A stretch of 64,000 nt of DNA, taken from the NCBI GenBank assembly GCA_021018995.1, contig CM037590.1, positions 84,600,097-84,664,096 on the forward strand, given 5' to 3'. How positions within the stretch are numbered: position 1 is the first letter of the stretch; every line of letters starts with the position of its first letter. Shown one piece after another: positions 1 to 11,842 of the stretch. The position numbers and the translations under genes are program-made. This stretch comes from Chloranthus sessilifolius. Its lineage: Eukaryota > Streptophyta > Magnoliopsida > Chloranthales > Chloranthaceae. The notes beneath the pieces were generated by a model. The model was not told the origin of the DNA. It was given only the letters and a program-made list of their open reading frames with translations, and did no database searches.

Positions 1-1491
1 GTCATTGCTCACACCAATACACGTCAAGCGTTCCTTTTCTAATAGGCGTTTGTAAGTTATTAGATTAAATATACTCGTTGTTCAGTTTCTTAGGAGAATG
101 GCCGATTTGGGGTGGTAATTGAAGTGAGTTTTTGGTGAGTCTCTTTGTTCATTTTATTTCTGGTTTCTTTCTATTTTTATTGTTTTGTGAGTGAAAGATT
201 TTGGTTTTGGTTTTAGAATAAGTGGTAAGAATTTTTTTTTTTTTTTTTTTTTTTTGGAAGTAAAAGATTTTTTTGTTCGGGAGTAAGGGGTTTTGAAAAT
301 TTAAAATATTAGGAAATTTAGCTTAAGATCAATTCGGTGGTAAATCGGCGAAAAATATGACTTTCGAGATGTCACTGAGCAGATCCATCGGTACGAGATT
401 TGTGGATCCGACCGTTTGTGTGGTTGTTAAGATGACACTAGGCAAGCCAGAGACTCCGTCTAACCTTCTCGACAAATACTAAAAATTGTCTCAAATGAGA
501 GGACTACAGTAATTCGTGAGTTGAGAGAGATGAGTTTTAAAAACATTTGACTTAATCATAGCTAACTATATTTATAAGCAATATCGAGTAATTGAAAAGT
601 ATGTAGTACTTACCTGGGGGTGATACTTACTTGCATTATGCATGGCTTGTGTAGTCTGTGATGGGACCGATGGGTCGTTGGAATTTCTGTATAGCTGGTA
701 GCGGGACTAGCTAGTTGTCGCCGTGATGTCGCAATGGAACTTTGGAGATTTTTGGTTTTCTTCATGTCTGCTGTGGCAGAGCTTGGCGGTCGCTAATGTG
801 ATGTCTTGGGGGGAAGTGATGTCGCGATGGGACTTGGGGATTCTTTTTTTGGCTGCGTGTTGGGTGAGTCCTGGAGGGACGTTGCAGGCAATTCGGGAAG
901 AGGGCTCTTTGCTTTAGCGATGGGGCATTGGGCGAGCTTTCTCCCTTTTCATCATACAGCGTGGCAGGTGTTGTCTGAGCTTTTTGGGTAGTGATGTTTG
1001 TGATGTGATATTGGCTGAACGTAGTTAGTGATGGGATGCTGGTAGGATATTTGCTCGGTAAGTGTGTCTTATTTCTTTCTTTGGCAGATCTTGGGTTGTG
1101 TAAGAAAATCATGTTGTCACTGCATCGTGATTGGCTAAGTTTTTTTTCCGATGGTGTGCCCACATTCTTGAGAGATTTACTTTTGCCTTTTCGTGATGGG
1201 ATATGAGGGCATGACTAATCTATTACGATGGGACTGGATATTGAGGTGGTGTTGTGTGTGTGTGTCTTGTCATGATGGGACGTGTGTGACGGGGTCATGC
1301 GATGGGGTTCTCCCCTTTACGATAAGGGATGTATGTCTTGCCACGATGGAACTAGGGAGTAGTCGATGCTCCCTGTAGGGCTGTGTGATGGGAGAAGGGT
1401 AAGTGACTGTCATTATTTTTTTAACAACATGGGAGGCCACGCGATGGGACAGAAGAATTTTGGTCAAGATGGGGTGAAAAGGTGTGAGAGT
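1..1491. other. Unassigned flank left of element A
   Basis: I recognise no gene or domain here; the short ORFs on both strands have no recognisable motif. The stretch holds a run of 24 T (232-255) and, from about 655 to 1450, a cluster of GATGGG-containing motifs. It may be part of the 3' region of the Tat-type element D, whose left end is not found in the window, but I could not match it to D's 5' LTR. It does not visibly continue across element A into the sequence at 14541. Confidence 0.4.
655..1450. repeat. Cluster of degenerate GATGGG motifs
   Basis: About a dozen copies of a short motif of the form CGATGGGAC or TGATGGGAY occur at irregular spacing of roughly 30 to 120 bases, for example near 661, 820, 918, 1027, 1194, 1228, 1271, 1301, 1386 and 1443. 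The sequence between copies is not clearly repeated, so this is either a very decayed tandem repeat or a cluster of binding-site-like motifs. Confidence 0.4.
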
Positions 1492-4189
1492 TGTTATGCA
1501 CTGAAAAGTATCACTTTTCACTTCTTAAACTAGCCTTTGATGGACCTTGAAGCCCACTAATAATCATTTGTTAAGTATGTTTTGCAATTAGTAATAAAAT
1601 GTGTAGCTTAATATAAAATCCTGGCTTTTTGGCCCAAGGAAGAGAGAGAATACAAGCAAAGATGATAGCTGAGCCAAAGCCTAATGAAACACCTTGGTAG
1701 TGCTCACCATGGTGATTCACTGTTGCTGATCATCATTGACCTAAAGTCTAGTAGATGATTGAAGTCAGTTGAGAAGGAAGGATGCTGCAACAACAGCAAG
1801 TGTAGTGTAGCAGAGTGTCAAGAAATAGACCTCGCAGAGTTGAGGAGCCTCCTCACGAAGCTAAGGATGCAGTGGAAGAAGCTCTAGCGCAGATAGGCCA
1901 CCCATTCAAGAGGAGAGCTGAAAAGACATCGCGAAGATCTCGTGGTGAAAAACCTTCAGAATTCGTGATCGCGAATCTCTCGTAGAGATCAAGCCTCAAA
2001 GCAGTCGTGCGAGGAACACAGCGAGCCCATATGCATAGAGAACAAAAAGTCACTTCACGGAGTTCTTGCATGGCCCTGGAGGAGAGAGACACCCGGAATT
2101 CTCCTCTCACAGCTCTTGCGCACTCTGGAGCCTTACAAGTTACTACGCGAGTGCAGGGGCCCACTTGCGCGAGTACTTAGTGAGAGAGAGCTCTTGAATC
2201 TCTACTGCATGAAACACCCTGGCTCTCTAGATCATCTCCGCGACAGCACTGTGACACGAAGTAACTGCATGATTCACTAAAGGTTTACTGCACGAATGAG
2301 CCCTTCCCATTAGCCAAAGGTAACTCTGCGAAAGCAAAGCAACTGCGTGAGTAAACTAAAATAGTTGCCAGCCCTACGAAGCGTGGGCTCTCCACTTCTT
2401 AGTTTTAACTCAGGGACCTTTTAGGAATTTCCCAAGGCTAGGGCACACTTCCTGAGGCATGGATTTCAAAGCGCACATCTAGAGGCATTTAAGGGTTATA
2501 ACAGTGCCACATCTGCTGAAAAAATTAGGGTTAATCTCTTTAGAGCCAAGGCCATTTTGACAGAGTATATAAGCTGTACTTAGAGTTTATTATTTTCATC
2601 TTTCCTTCATCCTCTGTCTGCTGAGAACTCTAGCTGGCTAGGGTTAGGGTAGGGTTTGATCACCTCTTTTTCTTATTTTTCTTCTCTCTTAGCTCAACAC
2701 TTACTGGCTAATCCCCTTGTAAGCAGCTAGGTTTAGTTTTATTCCAGTCTCGTAATAGATTTTAGTATAATTGGGATTTAGATGAGTAGTTGTGTACAGG
2801 CTACAGCCTGGAAACACTCCATTATAAGTTTTGTGTTAATCAGTGGATTGCCGTTTAATGCTTAATTGAATCTAAAGATCTTATGATTTTTTTAGATGTT
2901 TATAGGATCCATGTATTTGAGACTAGCCCATTTAGTTTTTAGTAGATCTATTGCTTACCATCCGATTTCCCTTGGTTTAATAACCCCATGAAAAGCAATG
3001 TTGGATTTGTAGTGAGATCCAGGGAGCTCGGAGGCCTGTGGACTATGGTGGCTGCAGCAGTTTTCATGTTCTTTCTCAGGCCTCTGTGAGATGGGCAGAC
3101 CAATGGGATACCCTGTGACCATTCAAGTGGATAGAGTATAGCCCTAAGGTTGTGTCCATTCACATGTTTGAGAATGATTCTTCTCCTCTGCACAAGAGCT
3201 TCTAGAGCCTTGTGAGGAGGTTTGTACAGGAACTAGCTCCCCTCTATTTTACCTAGTCGACATCAGATGTTAGATATGACCTCTTTGTAGTAATTGCAGC
3301 TTGAGGCCGAGTCACTGCAGGCCATTTGTAGTAATGACCAGGTGAATCTAAAGTCTTATTCAACCTATTGCATGGTCCTTTTTGTGGGCACTAGTGAGTA
3401 GTTAGCCCTAGCAAAGCACTTAGGATCTTATGGGTTGGAATACCTATGGATGTTAGCCAGGTCTGTGTACAGATCTAAGGAGCTTGTAGCACTGGCATTA
3501 CATAGTGCTGCAATAGTATTCATGGCTAGAGCTGGTCCAGTGGTTGTGGAAATGATCGATCCACTCTTCTGGATTAGACTAGCGAATTTCTGGTTTAACT
3601 AATGGGATTTGACAGACTCTATAGGATACCCTGTGACCATTGGAGTGGACAGAGTATAGCCCTAAGAGTGCCCCAAATGGCATGGGTTAAACTGGGAGCT
3701 TATACCTTGTGGAGGCTTTTAATAGCGTCTCAGCAAGGAGCACTGCAGAGACAGACTAAATCTGAGTTACATTACGGTATCATTAACTCTAGCTCAACCT
3801 GCTTACTTCTTATAATTTTTATATTTTATTTTGGCACACACTACCACCATCCTCCTCTTAATCCCTTTCTTTAGGATAGGGCTACATTTTATTTCTCTGC
3901 TTTAAGGATTAATTTAGTGTAGTCGTGACACGCAACTCCCTTTCTTTAGGATTGTCAGATTTGTAGCCAGATCTGGAGGCCTACTATTATAACCCATTTT
4001 GGGTTCTAGATCAATTTCTCTATGGGATAAACTCTTACTTATCAAAACTTGCTACAATGGACTCTGTATCTTCCAGGACTATGTGTATTTCAGACTTGCT
4101 GTGCTGACCCATCTCCAATTCCCCACTCTTGATTTATTCTCTCCACTGTTCTTAATAAAACATGCAGCAAGAGTCTCGAAAAACTGATA
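1492..4189 (+). repeat. Element A 5' LTR
   Basis: The direct copy of this block lies at 11843-14540. It begins TGTTATGCACTG and ends just before the tRNA-Asp primer site. From left to right it holds a CpG-rich motif array (about 1830-2370), a TATA box (2567-2574), a telobox-like stretch after the TATA box (about 2638-2657), and a long R-U5 part. The R-U5 part contains an internal diverged duplication: the phrase CCCTGTGACCATT followed by a shared tail occurs near 3111 and again near 3629. Confidence 0.93.
2567..2574 (+). promoter_or_regulatory. TATA box of element A 5' LTR
   Basis: TATATAAG at this position is conserved in the other LTRs of the window (12921-12928, 20031-20038, 35079-35086, 63392-63399). 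In each case it follows a CpG-rich array and precedes a telobox-like GGGTTAGGG or TAGGGTTT stretch by some 60 to 110 bases, as expected for the U3/R boundary region. Transcription start at about 2600 is inferred from spacing only. Confidence 0.75.
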
Positions 4190-4195
4190 AGTTTT

Positions 4196-4213
4196 TAGCG
4201 CCGCTGCCGGGGA
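4196..4213 (+). other. Primer binding site of element A (tRNA-Asp type)
   Basis: The sequence starts six bases after the LTR end and closely matches the Athila-family site TGGCGCCGTTGCCGGGGA, which pairs with the 3' end of tRNA-Asp. It marks the start of the internal region. Confidence 0.85.
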
Positions 4214-4530
4214 TATTGATCTTTTTAGTAGACCTGAGTTGTACTATAACTTAGACTAACAAATTCTTTGTAGTTGTGTTTAATCTAGAATTAAAGTACT
4301 ATTGATTCTTTGTGGAATTTTGCAGAAATGAACAACAGAAGAAGGGAAAAGCTAGAGCTGCAAGTGGAGTGTAGCTAGCTTTGTTTGCACTTTCTTTCCC
4401 CTAAATCTCATGTCATTTATGTTGAATCCCCTATTATTTTGTTTAGTATAAATCTATATAGTTATTATTTTTTTTTGGTTGAAATTCTTTCTGTGTGCTT
4501 GTAAGCATTTTTATTACTGTTGGTGAGTGT

Positions 4531-6000
4531 ATGCTTGGTAGAAGGTCCTTAAACTCTGACTTGGAACCCCCAAATTCAGAGATGGAAAGGATCCTTAGAC
4601 CTAGACACACCACCCAGGGCCCTGCTATTGAGACTGAACCAGCTACCATGGCTGAGAGCAGAGGACATTGAAAGAATACAATGCACCTGGGGAGTACACC
4701 TCTCCCTTCTTCTTTCAGTTTCCCTCTGTTGAGGGGAACTATGAAATTAAATCCTCCACCATCAGTATGCTGCCTTCATTTCATGGGCTGAGTAAAGAAG
4801 ATCCCTACAAGCATATTGACTAATTTTTAGCACTTTGCACTACCTTCAACATTGCTGGCTTGGGGCCTGAGGCCACTAAATTGAGGCTTTTTCCTTTTTC
4901 ATTAAAGGACAAAGCCAGCACATGGCTATCAAAGCTCCCAGTCAACAACACACAGTCATGGAGTGACCTTCAAACTAAATTTCTAGCAAAGTTTTTCCCT
5001 ATGAACAAAATAAGCCAGATGAGGACAAATATTCTGTCATTCACTCAGTCCTCAATTGAGAATTTTAATAAAGCTTGGGAAAGATTTCAGGAGATGTTAA
5101 CATAATGCCCCCACCACCAAATCCCAATGTGACAGCTTGTCCAAGTATTTTATCAAGGAATTAATGCCAAGAGCAGGGATATGGTGGATGGTTCCTGTGG
5201 TGGTAGCTACCTCCACAAGACAGCTAAGGAAGCTTGGGAGTTGTTTGACATAATAGGGGAAAGTTCCATGTAGCAGGAGTCTCTGTCACGCAATGACAAT
5301 TAGATTCCAGCTAAGATGGTGAAAGAGGCCACCCTTAGAGGTTGAATATATGAAGTGAAGGTGCAAGGTGATCTGGAGAGGAAGGTGGACAATCTGAGCT
5401 TGAAGTTTGACAAATTGATGAATGTGATGTAGCCTCGGATGGTTGCACAGGTGGAGGGGGCATATCTGATATGCCAATCCCCCACACATTCTATTCATGG
5501 TTGTTCATCTGCCAACCAAATTTTGGATTTTGTTATGAAGCATGCCAATGCTGCTAAAACCTTTGGACAGCAGCCTGCTGGGTATTCTTGGAGGAACCAC
5601 CTAAATCTGAGGTGGAGACATGACTCATATCTTCAACCCCAGCAGTAGCAGATGGTAGCTCCTTACAGACCCTAGCACCAGTTTAATTAAGGTTACCCAC
5701 CAAGGCAAAATTTTCAGTTATCGGCCCCACAGTCTAACCAGTTGGATCTGCCCACACAACAACCCAGGTCCTCTTCATTTGAAGAGCAGATGATGGCTTT
5801 AATGCAGAATTTGGGGAGCTTGGTGCAGACTGTCAATTCTCATGGATAGAGCATAGAAAAGATTGAGGACCAGCTTGGTCAGATCTGTAATGCTCTGAAC
5901 AGGAGGGAGGAAGAAAAATTACCTAGTCAGCCCCTGACAAATTCGAAAGGTTAGTTTATGATTGGTGATGTATCCTCTACTCAGGAGGAAGCTAGTGCCC
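4531..6000 (+). pseudogene. Element A gag remnant
   Basis: The translated pieces match gag of elements B and C: a matrix/capsid-like part with LPSFHGLSKEDPYKHID and GLGPEATKLRLFPFSLKDKA, then a region ending near a zinc-knuckle-like segment (about 5455-5510), then a low-complexity C-terminal part. The ATG at 4531 is taken from the equivalent start in element B. Gag packages element RNA into virus-like particles in the cytoplasm. The frame is broken several times, so this is a fossil. Confidence 0.8.
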
Positions 6001-6379
6001 AGTGAGCCAAATATTGGTAATAATTGTATCATATGTATGAAAATTTTGTGTTGAATTGTGTTCTTTAGAATTCTGTTTTGGTTTGATTGTTTTGCTTTGT
6101 CTGTGTTTTAATTATTTATGAATGAAAACATGTGCCTTTGTATCATCTGAATCGGCTGTGTGTTTGTTGATGAATGACTGAGATACCCTGATCATGATTT
6201 GCATGAAATCGAGCTGAAAAACTACTTTTACAATTCTGCAATGTTGATGAACAGCTGATTAAAAATGAGTGAAATGAACCACCTGTCTGAGGCTTGGTGC
6301 TCATGCACAGTGGTTGGGTGCACAACAACATGAGGCACCAACCAATGTGCTGCACTGAGATTAAAAGAGTGAAGGCTGT

Positions 6380-7121
6380 GTAAGAAATACTTTCTCGCTT
6401 AGTTGGAAGGCTTGAATTTGCTGCGCGAGCCATCTTTTGGCTTCCTCGTGCGCTGGAACAGCTAAGCACTGACTGTGAAAGTGTCTCGCGGAGTTGCTTT
6501 CTACTCCGGGAGTTTAATTTGTGTGAAAAGGATACCTTTGGGTATTCTACGCAAGTACTGCGCGAGGCAATTTCCTGAAGCATATCAAGGTCTCGTGCAC
6601 TCTGACCAAGGCCTCTCCAAGGAAAACCGTGAGGCGCTTTATTCATTGTGCGACATAACCTTTCGCAGACTTAAAAGCCATCTGCGTGACAATCCTACTT
6701 TGCGAGAGCCTTAAGCTAACTCCGCGAACCGCAGGATTTGCTCTATAAACTCAGCGAAACCCCTCATTTGCTTCATTTTCTCTCTCTGCCCTATCTCTCT
6801 CCGCCCAAAAGTGGGCCCCTCTTTCTCTATTTTCCTCTCCACAGCTTGAGCGACTCCATCTGAAGCTTTTTCCTCTCACCATTTTGCTCCCCAGCTATTC
6901 CTGGTTACTTTGAGCACAGTTTTGGGGGATTTAAGCCACTGTGCACATTTCTAGGTGGAACCCTAGCTCGCATTGGGTAAGCTCTGCAACTCTCCCTTTG
7001 TGCTTTGATTGGTTTAGTAAATTAGAGAGAGAGAAGATGAATTGTGATATTTTTGGTGCCTACTTAGAGTAATCTACATTCTCTGAGATCTGTGAGCCCT
7101 GTTTTGAGATTTGGAGCACCT
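6380..7121 (+). promoter_or_regulatory. ORF3 leader of element A with CpG motif array and TATA-like box
   Basis: Between the end of gag-related sequence and ORF3 lies a block rich in CTCGCG, GCGCGAG and TCGTGC motifs (about 6390-6740), followed by a TATAAA (6744-6749), a C/T-rich stretch and ORF3's ATG at 7122. The same kind of array lies upstream of the TATA box in every LTR of this family in the window. I infer an internal promoter for ORF3; the alternative is a spliced subgenomic RNA made from the LTR. Confidence 0.5.
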
Positions 7122-9908
7122 ATGGCCAAAAGTTCAAAATTCATTGATACATTGGCGGCTATGTTAGACCCTGCTCCTAGTGGCAGCCTTATGGCCACTA
7201 GGAAATCCACAAGTATTGCAGAGGCCTCCACATTGGAGACCTCTGAGGTGCCCTCACCTGGTGTTAACCCTATAATTTTGAAGGAAAAGAAGAAATCTAC
7301 CCCAAAGAGGGCCAGAGAGCACCCACCTTCTATGAGCCTTGACAAATCAAAGAAGAAGCAGAAAAAGGGCAAGGCTGTGACCCCTGTGGCCCCTAAGGTT
7401 GAGGAGGAAGAAAATAATGTATACCTCAGGGTCCCTTTTGAGTTTGTGTTGACAATTCCACTGGAGGCTGAAACCAATTTTGATAAAGCCTACTTTGAGG
7501 AACTACTAGAGACCTCTGCCTCCATTGAGTATCTGACCAATGCCTCTCTGCTGCTCTTGTTGAGGCCCCCTATGTAGCTGGTGTTCCCAAGATTAGTCAG
7601 ATTGTTTTATCAGAATATGAGGTTGAAGACTGGTGATGATGGGAACCCAACATTGCTAGTACTGATTGATAATTTTGAAATGCTGTTTAACCAGTATGAT
7701 ATTACAAGGGTACTAGGGATACCAGCTGGGTATGACCCTAAGTTTGGCTTGGGACCCCCCTTGACTGCCACCATTACAGAGATAGTCAGGGAACTAACTA
7801 GAGGAATCATGGCTTCAGGGGACTCAATCAGGAAGAGAGATCTGCACCCCAACCTCAGATTCTTGGATAGGGTGCTGAGGAAAAATGTGTATTGCTCGGG
7901 TCATGAGCAAGAGAGGAGATACCCCATAGCTGATGCCATTCTCTCATTTCACAGAAACCACTACTGGGATGCAGCCAAGTTAGTGTTTGAAGGGATTAAG
8001 GATTTGTGTGAGAAAGTGAAGGTTAACAAAAAACCGCATGCCCTTCCCTACTACAAGTTAATTACTGTACTGCTGAAAGATGAGAAATACCCCTTCAAAA
8101 GGGAGGAGACAGTGGCCCTAAACCCCAAAAATAGAGGAAAGAAATAATGGGGTATCAGTGGCACAATGATGAGAAAGAGGGAGAAGGGGAAGGAATTATT
8201 GAGAGAAGTAGCCCCCACCATTCAGGAAGTGCCTGCTGCTGCTGCTGCCACTACTGAGGCAGCAACCTTTGTTGGGAAAGCCAGGCCACCAACCTCATTG
8301 CCAGCACCAACCCCCTCTCTCTCAACTTTATCTACACCCATTGCCCCACCACCTCCACCCTTCATCCACACATCACAACCCCTCATAGGCATAGTACCCA
8401 TACCTGAGCCACCCCCAGTCCACATCCATCATGGCCACCTTACCCACTACTGCACCCTTACCCCCTTTTCCAGCCCATACCAGCCCACCTGTAAAAGTTG
8501 CCTACACTAAGAAAAGAAAACTCACAAAAGACACAACCCCCATAGCACCCCATCCTGCCTATATTTCTCAAACCATTCCAATCCCTGATACCACCTTTAT
8601 TCCAGACCCAATACCCACAACCTATGCACTAGAATCCCATACCTTTAACACCCCCCAGCAGTCCATTGAGACTTTCCCACCTTTTGTACCTATCCCTAGT
8701 GAGTCTGTAGACCAATCCATTCCCTTATCTCATGATAGTGAGACATTTTCAGGAGAGAAATTTTTCACAATGATGTCTACTATCCTAGGAGACATCAACG
8801 TTGAGTATACACCTCTCCCTGACTCACCTCCCCCCCACACTTTACCCCACCACACTTTACACCACCACAGGCTACTACCTTCACTCATAGACCCACATCT
8901 CCCTTTCAGTCAGTTTTACCCATCCAACCCACACCCAATACCATACCAAACCTCTTACCCCAAATCCTACACCTCCTACTGTCCCTCTAATCACAAATGT
9001 TAACCAATACCCAAACCCAATCATCCATAGAAACATATATTAATTCCATAACCTCCACCCTCCAAAACCAGACCTCCATAGAAACCAGCCTACAAGCCAT
9101 CCAATCCACCTTAGCTACTTTACCCCAACCATCATATTCACCAACTATCCCTACCTCCCAACCTTTACCTACTCCACCCCTTTCCACTTTCACTGATGCC
9201 ATTACCCAAACTGAGGATGAACCTATTCCAGAGAGCCCACCTGCTTCAGCTACCTTTGATGCTATGACAGATGTGGATGACCTAATACCCATCTCCTCCA
9301 AGTCAATCCAAACAGACTTTGATCTAGAGCCCCACCCCGAGCCTCCACACACCATTCCCCAGCCCACCGACCTTTCATTCTTAGCTGGCCCTTCTTCAAG
9401 TGAGGACCTCCCCTTACTTCTTGCCTCTTCTTTTCCCAGTCCACCATACTCCACCCTCCTTCTTGCAATACAGTCCCATCCTTACATCAAAAGGGATATT
9501 ATTAAAGGAATGACTATTCTTAGAATGTCCTATGAAGCACAGATTCAACGCCTGAAATGAGATACCAAACAGCTGCTCAGGGACATAGGGAAGGGCTGAA
9601 AACAAATGTTGTGTTTATACAAAGCCCAAGAGAGTTTGGTTGTAAAAGAGAAGCTCAATGCTGAACAAGAAAAAATGGCTGCTGCAACAGAAAAGTTGAG
9701 AGCTGATGCATTAGAGAAAAGATTGACTGCCTCCAAAGAGATCAGGACACTCCTTATTACCCGAACTGAATTAGCTGAACAAAAGGCTGAAATCGTTCAT
9801 AGGCAACTAGCTGTAGCAACTGGGAGAGTACCCCCACCACCAATTGTACAACAGAAGAAAGACAAAGGAAAAGGGATTAAAATTAAGAATGAGCCAGCTG
9901 ACCCTTAG
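7122..9908 (+). pseudogene. Element A ORF3: plant-transposon-protein-like domain, disordered middle, helical tail
   Basis: This third ORF lies downstream of the gag/pol position, where Athila elements carry an 'env-like' gene. Part 1 (about 7480-8140) contains VFPRLVRLFYQNMRLK, LVLIDNFEMLF and VLGIPAGYDPKFGLG, resembling the 'putative plant transposon protein' (Transposase_32-like) family. Part 2 (about 8200-9450) is rich in Pro, Ser and Thr, probably disordered, and carries ITQTEDE (9201-9221) and KSIQTDF (9300-9320). Part 3 (about 9470-9908) starts with HPYIKRDIIKGM and continues as a charged helix-forming stretch ending in a lysine-rich tail. I see no signal peptide or clear membrane segment. 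The frame is broken in a few places. Function is unknown; naming it an envelope would be a guess. Confidence 0.7.
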
Positions 9909-11842
9909 ATGGTTAGCATAGTGCACATGTTTTGAGCTAGGAGTAGTGTGTTGTAAATATATTTTCTAATATAATGAACTTTCTTTTTGTTACTTTTGTG
10001 TACCTATTATTTTGTTTAATTTTTATTTGTCTATTTGTGTGTTTGTTAATATGTTAAGTGTTCATTTCTTGATTTTCTCTACTTTAGTATAGTGTTTTAT
10101 ATATCTCTGTTTGTTCACTGCTGCACAATCATTGTCCTTTGAATCAGTGAGGACACTGCTCCTCATAGGTTTGGGGGTGTGGCAGGTTCTGCTAATGAAA
10201 TAGTTAACCTAAGTGCAATAGATTCAAGTGAGTAAGACAGAAATAGAACTATGTTCACCTAAGAATCATTAAAAAAAAAAATGAGAAATTTAAAATTTTG
10301 CAGACCTTTAGGCATTACAAGCTTTTAACTTTTAACTTTTTCATGATGTGAACACCAAGTGAACTCACTTGTATCAGTACTAAGTGAATTATTAAAGAGA
10401 GAAAAAGGTAAGGACATACTTAAAAGTTCAATGAAAGACCATAACCACTGAGAGTTGGGCCTACAAATTTTTTTTTTTCCTTTCTTTGAGGAGTGACTGA
10501 GGCAATTCTTCTAGCTCTAAGGACTGGGTGAGGCAATGCCCTCACTGGAAGTTAGGCACCTCCAAGTTAAAACAACTGACAACACTCATGAAACCTAGGA
10601 AAGGATCAAGGCCTTCTCTTAGACAGTTTGAGCTTAAACAGACCAAATCCTAATCAACTGCCCTTGTGCACACACCTGTTGAGCCTGAATTTCCAATTTT
10701 CTTCAAATACACCTGAGTACTTGCACCTGAACCTATGGACCTGACTCAAACCTATCCTTACTCTGAGAATTCAGAAGGTAAAGGAGAAGGAGCTGAAGAT
10801 GGACAAGATAGGGTCAACATTGGGTGAATGGAGAAGAGATACCTAAAGTTGAGCAGTGTAGTAGCTGAGGAAAGAAGTGGCAAGTCACAAACATTAAAAA
10901 AAAAAAATAGAGAGAAAAATGCAGGAAAAGAAAAAAAAATAATAATGAAGAGGAGTGAGAGAGGACTCTAGTGGAACAGTTCATTGGAAAAATCATAATG
11001 AAGAGGAGAAGCTAGCCACTTCAAGTCTAAAAAATTTGAAAGAAAATGAAAGGGACTGAACTACAAATGGGTGAAGTCATGAATCACCTCCTTCACTTAC
11101 TGATTTCTCAACTTTTAATCCCTTTTCAACCTTACATTCTTTATAACCCAATTCATAAGCCACATTACAACCCAGTTAAAGGCCTTATGATCCAAAGTTG
11201 AAAGTCCTGTCATGAAGAGACAAGGAGTTGTCCAATCTATGGTAAGGATATGTCAATGATGCCAGGACTTAGGTGCTTTGCCTATGCTCATACTTATAGA
11301 CCCATTTTGGGGCTATAACTGCTCTTGAGCTTGAGAGAAAATGAAACCCTCAAGGTCCTTTTGAGAGTATGCCCTGGTGAGCATTGGGTCTGAAGTTGAA
11401 TGTATTAGGCATGGCCTATAACCTGATTTTTGAATTAATGATGAGCTTAGTGCTGATATACATGTGTTGTCCCCCTTATTGTGAGCTAATTAGAAATGTT
11501 GTGCACTCAGGTAGAGTTTGTGATGATTAGATGTGTGTGCTTTTCATGTTCAAATTCCTCACATTTTTATTGAATCAAAGGTGAACTGATGCTCTGTTTC
11601 TTGACAGCTGACCTGAGAATGTTGCACCTTTGTTAACTGTTTTATTGAGAAGTTTGTGAGTATCTTCACTGAAAACTCTCAGGAGACTTCACTCCTCCAC
11701 TGGGGATCACCTAGGGTTTAAAAGGCTTGGTATATATGCTAAATATATTCATGCTCCCTACGAAAGTGGCATTTCAATTCTTAGAGTAGTTGTTTTAATC
11801 TATCCTTTGCTCAGGGACTAGTAAAGAGTAGGTTTGGGGGTG
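9909..11842 (+). other. Element A 3' untranslated region
   Basis: No coding potential is visible. Two conserved blocks stand out. One is the inverted repeat CAGTGAGGACACTG (10145-10158), followed ten bases later by a purine-rich AGGTTTGGGGGTGTGGCAG (10168-10186). The other is a conserved block ending in the polypurine tract next to the 3' LTR (about 11660-11842). Both are shared with elements B and C. Confidence 0.7.
11832..11842 (+). other. Polypurine tract of element A
   Basis: GTTTGGGGGTG lies immediately before the 3' LTR and corresponds to the tracts at 34076-34086 (B) and about 62389-62399 (C). It is the expected primer site for plus-strand DNA synthesis. Confidence 0.8.

Noticed and set aside
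762-1163. Open reading frame of 133 codons on the - strand
   Set aside because: No recognisable motif, atypical composition, and it overlaps the GATGGG motif cluster; likely chance.
2636-2660. TTAGGG-like runs that could mark an interstitial telomere
   Set aside because: Only two or three units, at the same place in each LTR after the TATA box, so they are telobox-like leader motifs of the element family.
7122-9908. Calling ORF3 a viral envelope gene
   Set aside because: Position fits the Athila 'env-like' slot, but I see no signal peptide, fusion peptide or clear membrane anchor; the N-terminal domain resembles a plant transposon protein family.
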